In this document: positions 34,085 to 42,678 of the stretch, one piece after another | Position numbering within the stretch: position 1 is the stretch's first letter | Layout of the letters: every line of letters begins with the position of its first letter | Assembly: GCA_964369425.1 (NCBI GenBank) | Contig: CAYJGW010000002.1 | Span: 1-64,000, forward strand | Reading direction: 5' to 3' | DNA length: 64,000 nt | Source of the DNA: CAUPWF01 sp964369425 | Lineage (GTDB): Bacteria; Bacillota; Clostridia; Lachnospirales; Lachnospiraceae | Notes under the pieces: model-generated | What the model saw: the letters and a program-made list of their open reading frames with translations, nothing else | The model's database searches: none | Told to the model about the DNA's origin: nothing | Made by a program: the position numbers and the translations under genes

Positions 34085-35136
34085 AAAAGAAAGAAAAAAA
34101 CATCATATGTATTTTTTTGGTTACTATAATTTCACTGTTTAGTATAGGATGCAATGCACCGATAGAGGCAGAAATAGAACAAGTAGCTGAAAAACAGGAG
34201 CAGATAACCATAGGCTGTTCTTTTGATACTTTTGTGCTAGAGCGTTGGATTCGAGATCGAGACATGATTACATCGGTAGCTCAAAAAGAAGGTGCATCTG
34301 TAGATGTACAACATGCCAACGGTAGTGTAGAGACACAAAAGGAACAGATTCGTTATCTAATAGAAGAAGAGGTAGATGTGTTAATTGTGGTTCCAGTTGA
34401 TAGTTATTCGTTAGCAGAGGAAATCCAAGAAGCCATGGATCAAGGCATCAAAGTGATATCTTATGACCGAATGCTACAAGGCGTTGGGATGGATTTATAT
34501 ATCACAGTAGACAATCACATGGTAGGAGAATTGATGGCAACTACGATGATGGAAAAATTGCCAGAAGGCGGAAATATAGTGATGATTTGTGGACCTGAAA
34601 CGGATAAAAATGCAATAGAGGTTGCAGATGCTTTCGAAGGAAAAATAGAGGAGAGCAATTTGGAGATTGTGAGTAAAACATATGTAGATGTCTGGGAAGG
34701 GGAGCTAGGATTTCAGGTGATGGAGGAAGTGCTAGAATTAGGAGTTGCTATCGATGGAGTAATGTGTGGAAATGATGGTCTTGCATCTAATGCGATTCGT
34801 TCTCTGAGTGAACGAGGAATGACAGAATCTGTAATTGTTACAGGACAAGATGCAGATTTAGAGGCTTGTCAAAGAATTGTAGAAGGATCGCAAGCGATGA
34901 CAGTATATAAACCAATTGAAGAGTTGGCTAGTATGGCTGCAGAGTATGCCGTACAATTGGCAAAGGGAGAAGAATTAGAAGGAGTGATAGGAAAAAAGAG
35001 TAATGATATGGGAGAATATCCGTATTATGGATTAATACCTCAAGCAGTGACAGTAGAGAGTATGAATGAGATTATCATCGAATCCGGGTTTCACCCTGAG
35101 AGTGATGTATATCTTTACGCAGACCATAATGAATAA
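34081..35136 (+). CDS. Second sugar-binding lipoprotein of the sensor operon
   Basis: 351 residues. Lipoprotein signal ending SLFSIGC, then an RbsB/ChvE-type sugar-binding fold (TIGCSFDTFVLERWIRDR; IRYLIEEEVDVLIVVPVD; MCGPETDKNAI is split as VMICGPETDKNAI). It starts within the stop of the yesN-like gene and ends at a strong terminator, so it is transcribed with the sensor genes and separately from the transporter. That makes a sensing or ligand-delivery role more likely than bulk uptake (inference). It is related to, but shorter than, the ChvE-like protein that follows. GGGGGG precedes the ATG. Confidence 0.85.
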   Translation: MKKKEKNIICIFLVTIISLFSIGCNAPIEAEIEQVAEKQEQITIGCSFDTFVLERWIRDRDMITSVAQKEGASVDVQHANGSVETQKEQIRYLIEEEVDVLIVVPVDSYSLAEEIQEAMDQGIKVISYDRMLQGVGMDLYITVDNHMVGELMATTMMEKLPEGGNIVMICGPETDKNAIEVADAFEGKIEESNLEIVSKTYVDVWEGELGFQVMEEVLELGVAIDGVMCGNDGLASNAIRSLSERGMTESVIVTGQDADLEACQRIVEGSQAMTVYKPIEELASMAAEYAVQLAKGEELEGVIGKKSNDMGEYPYYGLIPQAVTVESMNEIIIESGFHPESDVYLYADHNE

Positions 35137-35147
35137 ATAAAGTAGGA

Positions 35148-35198
35148 ACTAGCACAAATTTGTATCGTATAATGACAAATTTGTGCTAGTATTTTTTT
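35148..35198 (+). terminator. Strong terminator ending the sensor operon
   Basis: 16-bp perfect repeat ACTAGCACAAATTTGT (35148-35163) and its complement (35175-35190), then seven T. It separates the sensing genes from the importer genes. Confidence 0.92.
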
Positions 35199-35309
35199 AT
35201 GCTATAAAATTAGCAAAAAAAGTATAGAGGTGAACAAGATAATCCTGTGATTCTAGTGATAAACTGAACTCAGATAAAATAAATGAAAGAGTTGAAATGG
35301 AGGAGCAGT

Positions 35310-36434
35310 ATGAAAAACAGAATGAAAATGTTACTTGGAGTAGGACTTGCAGCAATGATGACGTTCTCGATGGTTGGATGTACAAGTGGAGAGACGGTAC
35401 AAGAGCCAGCAGCAGAAGAGACAGAAGAAGCAACTGATGAGAGTTCAGATGAGGGTGGTCAAAAAATCGGAGTAGCAATGCCTACAAAAGATTTACAGCG
35501 TTGGAATCAAGATGGTGAAAACATGAAAGCTAAATTAGAAGAAGCTGGATTCGAAGTAGACCTTCAATATGCAGGTAATGATGTAGCAACTCAAGTATCA
35601 CAAATCGAAAACATGATTTCTGGTGGTGTAGATGTACTAGTAATCGCTTCTATCGATGGAGAGTCACTTGGAACTCCACTTGCAGCAGCAAAAGAAGCAG
35701 ATATTCCTGTAGTTGCTTATGACAGATTAATTATGAACTCTGATGCGGTATCTTACTATGCAACATTTGATAACTATGATGTAGGGGTAAAACAAGGTGA
35801 ATTCATTCGTGATGAGTTAGACTTAGAGAATCAAGCAGGACCATTTAACATTGAATTAGTAACTGGAGCTCCAGATGATAACAATGCGAAGTTCTTCTTC
35901 GAAGGTGCAATGTCAATCCTTGATCCATATATTGCAGATGGAAAATTAGTTGTAAAATCAGGACAAACTGATTTTGCAGAAGTTGCTACAGCAAACTGGT
36001 CAACAGAAACAGCACAAAACAGAATGGATACAATTATTTCAGGAAATTATTCTGATGGAACAGTTTTAGATGCAGTTCTTTGCTCGAATGACTCTACAGC
36101 ACTAGGTGTAACTAATGCATTATCAGCATCTTACACAGGAGAGTGGCCAGTTATCACTGGACAAGACTGTGATATCGCAAGTGTTAAGAACCTAATTGCT
36201 GGAAAGCAATCAATGAGTATCTTTAAGGACACTCGTACACTAGCGGATCAAACAGTTGCAATGGTTGAGGCAATTGTAGCTGGTGAAGAAGCGGAAACAA
36301 ATGACAATGAAACTTACGATAATGGAACTGGAGTGATTCCTTCATTCCTTTGTGAGCCAGTAGTTTGTACAACTGAAAACTACGAAGAGTTATTGATTGA
36401 TTCAGGATATTATGCTGAAGCAGACTTACAATAA
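35310..36434 (+). CDS. chvE: ChvE-type monosaccharide-binding lipoprotein
   Basis: 374 residues. Signal peptide with lipobox SMVGC, a Thr/Glu-rich linker, then the ChvE-type binding domain (KIGVAMPTKDLQRWNQDG; QIENMISGGVDVLVIASIDG; DAVLCSNDSTALGVTNAL; VITGQDCDIASV). ChvE-like proteins capture aldoses such as glucose, galactose, xylose or arabinose for the GguAB importer encoded next. Codon use is more regular than that of neighbours, suggesting high expression. GGAGGAG precedes the ATG at 35310; the longer frame from 35283 is not used. Confidence 0.9.
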   Translation: MKNRMKMLLGVGLAAMMTFSMVGCTSGETVQEPAAEETEEATDESSDEGGQKIGVAMPTKDLQRWNQDGENMKAKLEEAGFEVDLQYAGNDVATQVSQIENMISGGVDVLVIASIDGESLGTPLAAAKEADIPVVAYDRLIMNSDAVSYYATFDNYDVGVKQGEFIRDELDLENQAGPFNIELVTGAPDDNNAKFFFEGAMSILDPYIADGKLVVKSGQTDFAEVATANWSTETAQNRMDTIISGNYSDGTVLDAVLCSNDSTALGVTNALSASYTGEWPVITGQDCDIASVKNLIAGKQSMSIFKDTRTLADQTVAMVEAIVAGEEAETNDNETYDNGTGVIPSFLCEPVVCTTENYEELLIDSGYYAEADLQ

Positions 36435-36466
36435 TCATTAGTATTTAAGTACATAAAAACGATGCG

Positions 36467-36498
36467 AAGTGCAGGTGAGTTGAGTCTTGCCTGCATTT
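36467..36498 (+). promoter_or_regulatory. Intercistronic hairpin between chvE and gguA
   Basis: AAGTGCAGG (36467-36475) pairs with CCTGCATTT (36490-36498) including one G-U, loop of 14. With only a short T stretch it is more likely an mRNA-stabilising or partial-termination element that keeps binding-protein transcript in excess over the membrane genes, as is common for ABC importers. Confidence 0.5.
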
Positions 36499-36519
36499 TG
36501 TAAAGAAAGGAGAAGTAAA

Positions 36520-38058
36520 TTGGGAAATTTGATTTTAGAAATGAAGGGAATAATCAAGACATTTCCAGGAGTAAAAGCTCTTGATAATGTAAACTTACAA
36601 GTGGAAGAGGGTGAAATTCACGCACTAGTAGGTGAGAATGGAGCAGGAAAATCTACTTTGATGAATGTACTTAGTGGGGTGTATCCTTATGGTAGTTATG
36701 AGGGTGATATTGTATACAAAGGAGATGTCTGCAAATTTAGTAAGATTAAAGAAAGCGAAGAAAAAGGAATCGTAATCATTCATCAAGAACTGGCATTGAT
36801 TCCATATATGACAATAGGAGAGAACTTATATCTAGGGAATGAAAAAGGAAAAGCAGTTTCCATAGATTGGGACACTACATATGCAGATGCAGCAGAATAT
36901 TTAAAGAGGGTAGGTTTGAAAGACTCACCAAGAACTTTGGTAAAAGATATCGGAACGGGGAAACAACAATTAGTAGAGATTGCCAAAGCACTTGCAAAAC
37001 AAGCAAAACTCCTAATTTTAGATGAGCCAACATCATCTCTAAATGAATCCGATTCGCAAGCACTTTTAGATTTAATGTTAGAGTTAAAAAAACAAGGAAT
37101 GACAAGTATTATCATTTCTCATAAGTTAAACGAAATTTCTTATGTTGCTGACAAAATCACTGTAATACGTGATGGTTCTACAATAGAGACATTGGATAAG
37201 AAAACAGATGAATTTACAGAAGATAGAATAATACAAGGGATGGTTGGTCGTGATTTGACAGATCGTTATCCAAAGAGAGAAAGTAATGTAAAAGATGAGA
37301 TTGCATTAGAAGTGAAGAACTGGAATGTAAACCATCCATTATATACAGAGCGAAAAGTAGTAAACAACGTATCCATGAATGTGAAGAAGGGGGAAGTAGT
37401 CGGTATTTCAGGATTGATGGGAGCGGGAAGAACAGAACTTGCAATGAGTATATTCGGAAAGAGTTACGGAACCGATATTAATGGAGAATTGTATTTAGAA
37501 GGAAAAAAAGTAGAGTTAAAATCAGTGAAAGATGCAATTCATCACAAGATTGCATATGTGACTGAAGATAGAAAAGGAAATGGATTAATTCTAGGTAACT
37601 CAATAAAGATAAACACAAGCCTTGCCAATTTGGAAGGGGTTTCTAGCAACGGCGTGATTGATCAAGACAAAGAGTTTGGTGTTGCGATGGATTATAAAGA
37701 ACGATTAAGAACTAAAACACCAAGTGTAGAACAGCATGTAGGAAAATTAAGCGGTGGAAACCAACAAAAAGTATTATTAGCAAAATGGATGTTTACAGAT
37801 CCAAATGTACTGATATTAGATGAACCGACTAGAGGGATTGATGTAGGGGCAAAATATGAAATCTACTGTATCATTAACGAATTGGTAAAAGAAGGGAAAT
37901 CGGTAATTATGATTTCATCGGAATTACCAGAAGTTCTAGGGATGACAGATAGAATCTACATCATGAATGAAGGTAGAATGGTTGGTGAACTTGAGACCGC
38001 AGAAGCGACTCAAGAGAAGATAATGTCACAAATTCTAAAATCGGATAAAGGAGAATAA
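36520..38058 (+). CDS. gguA: Monosaccharide ABC importer ATPase (GguA/MmsA type)
   Basis: 512 residues with two fused ATPase domains. Domain 1: Walker A GENGAGKST, Walker B LILDEPTSSL, and a changed signature (GTGKQQLVEIAKAL). Domain 2: a degenerate Walker A (GLMGAGRTELAMSIFG), normal for this family, a full signature LSGGNQQKVLLAKW and LILDEPTRGID. It powers uptake of sugar bound by the ChvE-like protein. The start is probably TTG at 36520, 8 bases after AAAGGAG; ATG at 36541 is the alternative. The rarer start codon and the hairpin upstream both would lower its level relative to the binding protein. Confidence 0.92.
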   Translation: MGNLILEMKGIIKTFPGVKALDNVNLQVEEGEIHALVGENGAGKSTLMNVLSGVYPYGSYEGDIVYKGDVCKFSKIKESEEKGIVIIHQELALIPYMTIGENLYLGNEKGKAVSIDWDTTYADAAEYLKRVGLKDSPRTLVKDIGTGKQQLVEIAKALAKQAKLLILDEPTSSLNESDSQALLDLMLELKKQGMTSIIISHKLNEISYVADKITVIRDGSTIETLDKKTDEFTEDRIIQGMVGRDLTDRYPKRESNVKDEIALEVKNWNVNHPLYTERKVVNNVSMNVKKGEVVGISGLMGAGRTELAMSIFGKSYGTDINGELYLEGKKVELKSVKDAIHHKIAYVTEDRKGNGLILGNSIKINTSLANLEGVSSNGVIDQDKEFGVAMDYKERLRTKTPSVEQHVGKLSGGNQQKVLLAKWMFTDPNVLILDEPTRGIDVGAKYEIYCIINELVKEGKSVIMISSELPEVLGMTDRIYIMNEGRMVGELETAEATQEKIMSQILKSDKGE

Positions 38059-38062
38059 GAAA

Positions 38063-39223
38063 ATGAGCAAGGGAAATATTTCAGCTGGATTAAAAAAATA
38101 TACAATGGTTATTGCATTGGTAATTATAACAGCCTTTTTTACATGGCAGACGGATGGAGCGATGCTATTACCGCAAAATGTCAATAACTTAATCGCTCAA
38201 AACGCATACGTATTTGTGCTTGCAACAGGTATGTTATTATGTATTTTGACAGGTGGAAACATTGACTTAAGTGTTGGGTCGGTAGTATGTCTTGTTGGAG
38301 CAGTTGGTGGTACCTTAATGGTAAATATGAGCATGTCACCAATTTTAGCAATGTTAATTATGTTAGGGGTAGGTATAGTAATTGGAATTTGGCAAGGATA
38401 CTGGATTGCATATGTTCGAATCCCGCCTTTTATTGTAACTCTTGCAGGGATGTTGATGTTTAGAGGAATCTCAAATGTCGTACTAAATGGACTTACAATC
38501 GCACCAATGCCAGACTCGTATCTATCTATGTTTAACTTCTATGTTGCAGATGTATTTGGAGGCACAACAATCAATGTCACTTGTATGCTTGTAGGTGTGG
38601 TTGCAACGCTAATTTACGTTGGACTAGGAGTAAAGTCTAGAATGAAAAAAGCTAAGAATGGATATGAAGTAGATCCATTAGGTGGCTATATTGTGAAAAC
38701 AGCATTAATCAGTTTTGCAATCTTAGCATTTATGTATAAGTTAGCAAAATATAAAGGAATTCCAAATGTATTGATTTGGGTAGTTGTAATTATCTTAATC
38801 TATGCATATATCACTTCAAAGACTACAATGGGGCGTCATTTCTATGCGGTAGGTGGTAACGAAAAAGCAACAAAATTATCGGGAATTGACACAAACCGAG
38901 TTTATTTCTTTGCATATGTAAATATGGCATTATTAGCATCGGTAGCAGCGATGATTACCATTGCTCGTCTAAACTCAGCAAACCCAACAGCGGGAACAAA
39001 CTATGAGATGGATGCAATCGGTTCTTGCTTTATCGGTGGAGCTTCTGCATATGGCGGAATTGGTACAGTACCTGGAGTTATTATAGGAGCAACACTTATG
39101 GGTGTTCTAAATCTAGGAATGTCAATCATGGGTGTAGATGCTAACTGGCAAAGAGTAGTAAAAGGTGGAGTATTACTAGCAGCTGTAATCTTTGATGTAG
39201 TGTCAAAGAAAAAAGGAAACTAA
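38063..39223 (+). CDS. gguB: Monosaccharide ABC importer permease (GguB/MmsB type)
   Basis: 386 residues, about ten membrane segments. It matches the long GguB/MmsB permeases: GGNIDLSVGSVVCLVGAVGG, the conserved GRHFYAVGGNEKATKLSGID loop that docks with the ATPase, and GSCFIGGASAYGGIGTVPG. A cytoplasmic insertion (KSRMKKAKNGYEVDPLGG) marks this branch. It starts 4 bases after the ATPase stop and ends at a terminator, completing the chvE-gguA-gguB unit. Confidence 0.92.
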   Translation: MSKGNISAGLKKYTMVIALVIITAFFTWQTDGAMLLPQNVNNLIAQNAYVFVLATGMLLCILTGGNIDLSVGSVVCLVGAVGGTLMVNMSMSPILAMLIMLGVGIVIGIWQGYWIAYVRIPPFIVTLAGMLMFRGISNVVLNGLTIAPMPDSYLSMFNFYVADVFGGTTINVTCMLVGVVATLIYVGLGVKSRMKKAKNGYEVDPLGGYIVKTALISFAILAFMYKLAKYKGIPNVLIWVVVIILIYAYITSKTTMGRHFYAVGGNEKATKLSGIDTNRVYFFAYVNMALLASVAAMITIARLNSANPTAGTNYEMDAIGSCFIGGASAYGGIGTVPGVIIGATLMGVLNLGMSIMGVDANWQRVVKGGVLLAAVIFDVVSKKKGN

Positions 39224-39237
39224 TTGCATATGACAAT

Positions 39238-39278
39238 AAAAGTCTATAATTCCCGTGTGAGGAGTTATAGACTTTTTT
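39238..39278 (+). terminator. Terminator of the sugar importer operon
   Basis: AAAAGTCTATAA (39238-39249) pairs with TTATAGACTTTT (39265-39276), T run to 39278. Confidence 0.88.
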
Positions 39279-39307
39279 AAGTACGTTTAAACTTTATGTG
39301 TTACTAT
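39279..39307 (+). promoter_or_regulatory. Promoter and shared motif of the second two-component system
   Basis: AAGTACGTTTAAA (39279-39291) lies with its start 23 bp before a TACTAT -10 box (39302-39307), in the position of the -35 region; no TTGACA-like box is present. Nearly the same 13-mer stands at the same distance from a -10 box before the VTC operon at 41201. Probably an activator site, likely for the response regulator encoded next. Confidence 0.55.
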
Positions 39308-39330
39308 AGATAAAAAAGGGGGAGACATAA

Positions 39331-40002
39331 ATGCGAATACTACTGTGCGAAGATGAAATAGAACTTTCAAATGCTCTAGTAAAAATATTAAAACACTATA
39401 ATTACTCAGTGGATGCCGTGTATGATGGGGAGGAAGCACTTGCATTTTTAGATGGCGGAAATTATGATGTGGCAATTCTTGATATTATGATGCCAAAGAT
39501 GGATGGTTTGACAGTGTTAAAAAAAATTCGTGGACAAGGGAATCTGATTCCAGTTCTTATGCTTACAGCAAAATCTCAAGTGGATGATAAGGTTATGGGT
39601 CTTGATTTAGGTGCCAATGATTATCTTACAAAGCCATTTGACACCAAGGAGTTACTTGCAAGGTTGAGAGCAATTACTCGAAATGCAAGTACGAGCACAT
39701 CGGCGATATTAACAGTAGGAGATCTATCCCTCAATAGAAAGACTTTTGAATTTTATACGAAGAGGAATTCATTGAAACTTGCTAACAAAGAATTTCAAAT
39801 GATGGAAATGTTTATGTTGAACAATGGTCATATTATCTCTACAGAGCGGCTGTTTGAAAAGTTCTGGGGGTATGACGCAGAAGCAGAGATAAATGTTGTT
39901 TGGGTTTATATTTCTTATTTGAGAAAAAAACTGATATTGCTTCAATCAGAGGTAAAAATTAAAGCAACAAGGAATACAGGGTATTCTTTGGAGGTGGAAT
40001 GA
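39331..40002 (+). CDS. OmpR-family response regulator
   Basis: 223 residues. Receiver with CEDEIE, phospho-Asp in AILDIMMPKMDGL, TAKS and TKPFDT; C-terminal OmpR-type winged helix (ANKEFQMMEMFMLNNGHIIS; YISYLRKKL). AAGGGGGAG precedes the ATG. Its stop overlaps the kinase start. Likely controls its own operon and the VTC-DUF4956-lipoprotein operon, judging by a shared upstream motif. Confidence 0.92.
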   Translation: MRILLCEDEIELSNALVKILKHYNYSVDAVYDGEEALAFLDGGNYDVAILDIMMPKMDGLTVLKKIRGQGNLIPVLMLTAKSQVDDKVMGLDLGANDYLTKPFDTKELLARLRAITRNASTSTSAILTVGDLSLNRKTFEFYTKRNSLKLANKEFQMMEMFMLNNGHIISTERLFEKFWGYDAEAEINVVWVYISYLRKKLILLQSEVKIKATRNTGYSLEVE

Positions 40003-41201
40003 TGCTGAAAGAATTGCAGAAAAAGTTTGTAATATTAACCACAGCTATCAGTATTGGTGTAATGGTTGTAATCGCGATTGCAATAAATGTGACAAATTAC
40101 TATTCAGTACTAACAAATGCAGATAGCGTATTAAGTCTGTTACTAGAAAGTGATATGGAAATCAATACGAATCCCCATCCGCCTGAAAGATTCCCAAGAG
40201 AAATAGCCTTTACTACACGATTCTTTGTTGTGCGCTCAAATGAGGAGGATGTGATAGACTTCATTGATATAAAAAATATAAGTTCCATTTCGTATGAAGA
40301 AGCTTCACAGTATGTAGAGAAAGTGAATTCGAGCAATGAAATGAATGGAACAGTAGATGATTTTAGGTTTCTAAAAACAGAAAATACTACGGGATACACT
40401 TACGTATTTTTGTACATTGAGGAGGAAATCCTTGCTTTTCAGGAATACTTATATTTGTCTATTTTAATTCTACTAGGTGCAATTGTTATCATATTTATCT
40501 TAGCCTGTATGCTCTCTAGACGAGTTGTGGTGCCAATCGTGGAGGGATATGAAAAACAAAAAGGGTTTATTACAGATGTCAGTCACGAATTTAAAACACC
40601 ATTAGCAATTATAAAGGCTGATTGCGATGTTCTTGAAATTGACAATGGTGAATGTGAATGGACAGATAGCATTAAAGGGCAAGTGAAAAGGCTAAACACA
40701 CTTGTTGAAGATTTGGTAACACTTACCAAGCTTGACGAGCAGGTTGAAATCGTGAAACTAGAATTCTCTCTCTCAGAAGTACTCTTGGCCACAATCAATG
40801 ATTTTTCATCAGCGGTAAAAAAGTCAGAGTTAAATATCGTTGCAGATATTGAAGCAAGCATTTTCTATGTTGGAGATGAAGCATATATCAGAAAATTATT
40901 CGCCATACTGATTGAAAATGCACTGAAATATTCAGAAAAAGGAACAGAATTGAAAATAGGTTTGCAGATTAAAAATCATAAAAAGATATTCACGATTGAG
41001 AATCGATGTGAAGAAGTATCAATAGGAACCCATAAGGAATGGTTTGAACGTTTTTACAGAGCAGATAAATCTAGAAGTACCAAGATAAAAGGATATGGAA
41101 TCGGATTATCTGTTGCAAAGCGTATCTCTGATTTACACGGATCTAAAATATCAGCAATAAGTCAAACAGGAAGAGAAATTATTATAACTGTTATTTTTTA
41201 A
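39999..41201 (+). CDS. Sensor histidine kinase
   Basis: 400 residues. Membrane helix 1 (about 10-32), a ~115-residue outside domain (about 33-148), helix 2 (about 149-172), then HisKA with the His near 196 (DVSHEFKTPLAII), N box (LIENALKYSEKG) and G box (KGYGIGLSVAKRI). No clear HAMP domain; the kinase core follows the second helix almost directly. ATG at 39999 overlaps the regulator stop; a second ATG follows immediately. Signal unknown. Confidence 0.9.
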   Translation: MMLKELQKKFVILTTAISIGVMVVIAIAINVTNYYSVLTNADSVLSLLLESDMEINTNPHPPERFPREIAFTTRFFVVRSNEEDVIDFIDIKNISSISYEEASQYVEKVNSSNEMNGTVDDFRFLKTENTTGYTYVFLYIEEEILAFQEYLYLSILILLGAIVIIFILACMLSRRVVVPIVEGYEKQKGFITDVSHEFKTPLAIIKADCDVLEIDNGECEWTDSIKGQVKRLNTLVEDLVTLTKLDEQVEIVKLEFSLSEVLLATINDFSSAVKKSELNIVADIEASIFYVGDEAYIRKLFAILIENALKYSEKGTELKIGLQIKNHKKIFTIENRCEEVSIGTHKEWFERFYRADKSRSTKIKGYGIGLSVAKRISDLHGSKISAISQTGREIIITVIF

Positions 41202-41229
41202 AGTAAGTTTAAAGTTAACACTGTACAAT
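41201..41229 (+). promoter_or_regulatory. Promoter and shared motif of the VTC operon
   Basis: AAGTAAGTTTAAA (41201-41213), 12 of 13 bases identical to the motif at 39279, begins 23 bp before a TACAAT -10 box (41224-41229). The match in both sequence and spacing points to the same regulator acting at the -35 region. Confidence 0.55.
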
Positions 41230-41255
41230 GTGAAGTATAGAAAGGAGAGTGTGAA

Positions 41256-41984
41256 ATGGGGATTCAAACCACTTTTAAGCGCCATGAACTTAAATATCAG
41301 TTAACAAATAAACAATACCAAGACTTATGCATTTGTATGAAAAAATTCATGTGTCTTGACGAATATGGAAGACACAAAATCTCTAACATATATTTCGATA
41401 CGAAAGACTATAGAATTATAAGAAGATCTATAGAAAAACCGAAATATAAAGAGAAACTGAGACTTCGCGTTTATGGGGAACCAGATGAGGCTGGAGAAGC
41501 CTTTATTGAATTGAAAAAGAAGTTTAACGGAATTGTTTATAAAAGAAGAGTTCCAATCATACAAAATGAGGCGATAGAGTACCTCTGTAATGATAAAGAA
41601 GTAGAAAATGCATCTCAAATTAGCAAAGAGGTAGATTATTTTAAAAAAAGTAATGATGATTTGTTGCCAAGAGTGTATTTGTCTTACGAGCGAGAAGCAT
41701 ATTTTTCCCCATCTGATGAAAATTTTAGAATGACATTTGATTTTAATATCAAGATGCGAGACAATAATGTTTCGCTTGATGCGAGTGAGGAGGATAATGA
41801 AGTATTAGAAGATAGTATCGTATTGCTAGAAGTAAAGACTGTAATGGGGTTACCCCCTTGGTTTATTGAATTTTTGAACGAGAATCAGATTTTTAGCACT
41901 TCATTTTCAAAATATGGTACAGCATATCATAAATTTATATTACCTAAATTTTTAGACGGGATAAGGGGAACAGTAAATGGTTAA
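41256..41984 (+). CDS. VTC-domain polyphosphate polymerase-like protein
   Basis: 242 residues, essentially one VTC domain, the catalytic tunnel fold that makes inorganic polyphosphate from ATP in yeast VTC4. The expected basic and acidic strands are present: RHELKYQL, SNIYFDT, KEKLRLRVYG, FIELKKKFNGIVYKRR, LSYEREAY, LLEVKT, and FSKYGTAY. No membrane segment, so it should be cytoplasmic, perhaps held to the membrane by the DUF4956 protein encoded next (8-base overlap). AAAGGAGAG precedes the ATG. Bacterial members are mostly untested; activity is an inference from retained motifs. Confidence 0.88.
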   Translation: MGIQTTFKRHELKYQLTNKQYQDLCICMKKFMCLDEYGRHKISNIYFDTKDYRIIRRSIEKPKYKEKLRLRVYGEPDEAGEAFIELKKKFNGIVYKRRVPIIQNEAIEYLCNDKEVENASQISKEVDYFKKSNDDLLPRVYLSYEREAYFSPSDENFRMTFDFNIKMRDNNVSLDASEEDNEVLEDSIVLLEVKTVMGLPPWFIEFLNENQIFSTSFSKYGTAYHKFILPKFLDGIRGTVNG

Positions 41985-42666
41985 TGAGTTATTTGAAGGA
42001 ATATTCAACACGACAGCAGTAACAAGTATTACACTGACACAATTTTTATTATGTATGATGACAGCACTTGTTCTTGGTGTGCTTATGACAAAAGCATATA
42101 GTTACAAAACAAGGTCAACGAAAGGTTTTCTTGCTACATTAGCCCTATTGCCAACAGTGATTGCGATGGTGATTATTATGGTCAATGGAAATATTGGAGC
42201 AGGTGTTGCAGTAGCGGGTGCATTTAGCCTTGTTCGGTTCCGATCGGTACCTGGAACCGCAAAAGAAATAGGGGCAATATTTACCGCTATGGGAACAGGG
42301 CTTACGATAGGTATGGGGTATTTGGGATTTGCAGCACTATTTGCGTTTATTACCTGTGGGTTCGCACTGATATTAAATATCACAGATTTTGGGGAGACAA
42401 AAAATAATAGTAGAACGCTTCATGTAACCATTCCAGAAAATCTTAATTACACAGAAGTTTTTGATGATCTATTTCTAGAGTACACACTAAGTGCGAACTT
42501 GGTTATGTCTAAAACAACTAATATGGGGAGTTTGTTTAAATTAAGCTACGAAATCGAGTTGAAAGATCCAGCGAAAGAAAAAGAATTCATTGATGAACTG
42601 CGAACAAGAAACGGAAATCTTGAAATTATTATTACGAAACAAGAGATGTTTGCTACGGCATTGTAA
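41977..42666 (+). CDS. DUF4956 membrane protein
   Basis: 229 residues. Four membrane segments in the first ~140 residues (about 18-38, 50-72, 75-95, 103-135) with the conserved GAFSLVRFRSVPGTAKEIG between them, then a cytoplasmic alpha/beta domain of ~90 residues (RTLHVTIPENLNYTEVFDD). DUF4956 genes are commonly found beside VTC-domain genes, sometimes with CotH-like proteins. It may be the channel or anchor for the polymerase (inference). Start overlaps the VTC stop by 8 bases. Confidence 0.88.
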   Translation: MVNELFEGIFNTTAVTSITLTQFLLCMMTALVLGVLMTKAYSYKTRSTKGFLATLALLPTVIAMVIIMVNGNIGAGVAVAGAFSLVRFRSVPGTAKEIGAIFTAMGTGLTIGMGYLGFAALFAFITCGFALILNITDFGETKNNSRTLHVTIPENLNYTEVFDDLFLEYTLSANLVMSKTTNMGSLFKLSYEIELKDPAKEKEFIDELRTRNGNLEIIITKQEMFATAL

Positions 42667-42678
42667 AGAGGGAGAAAT

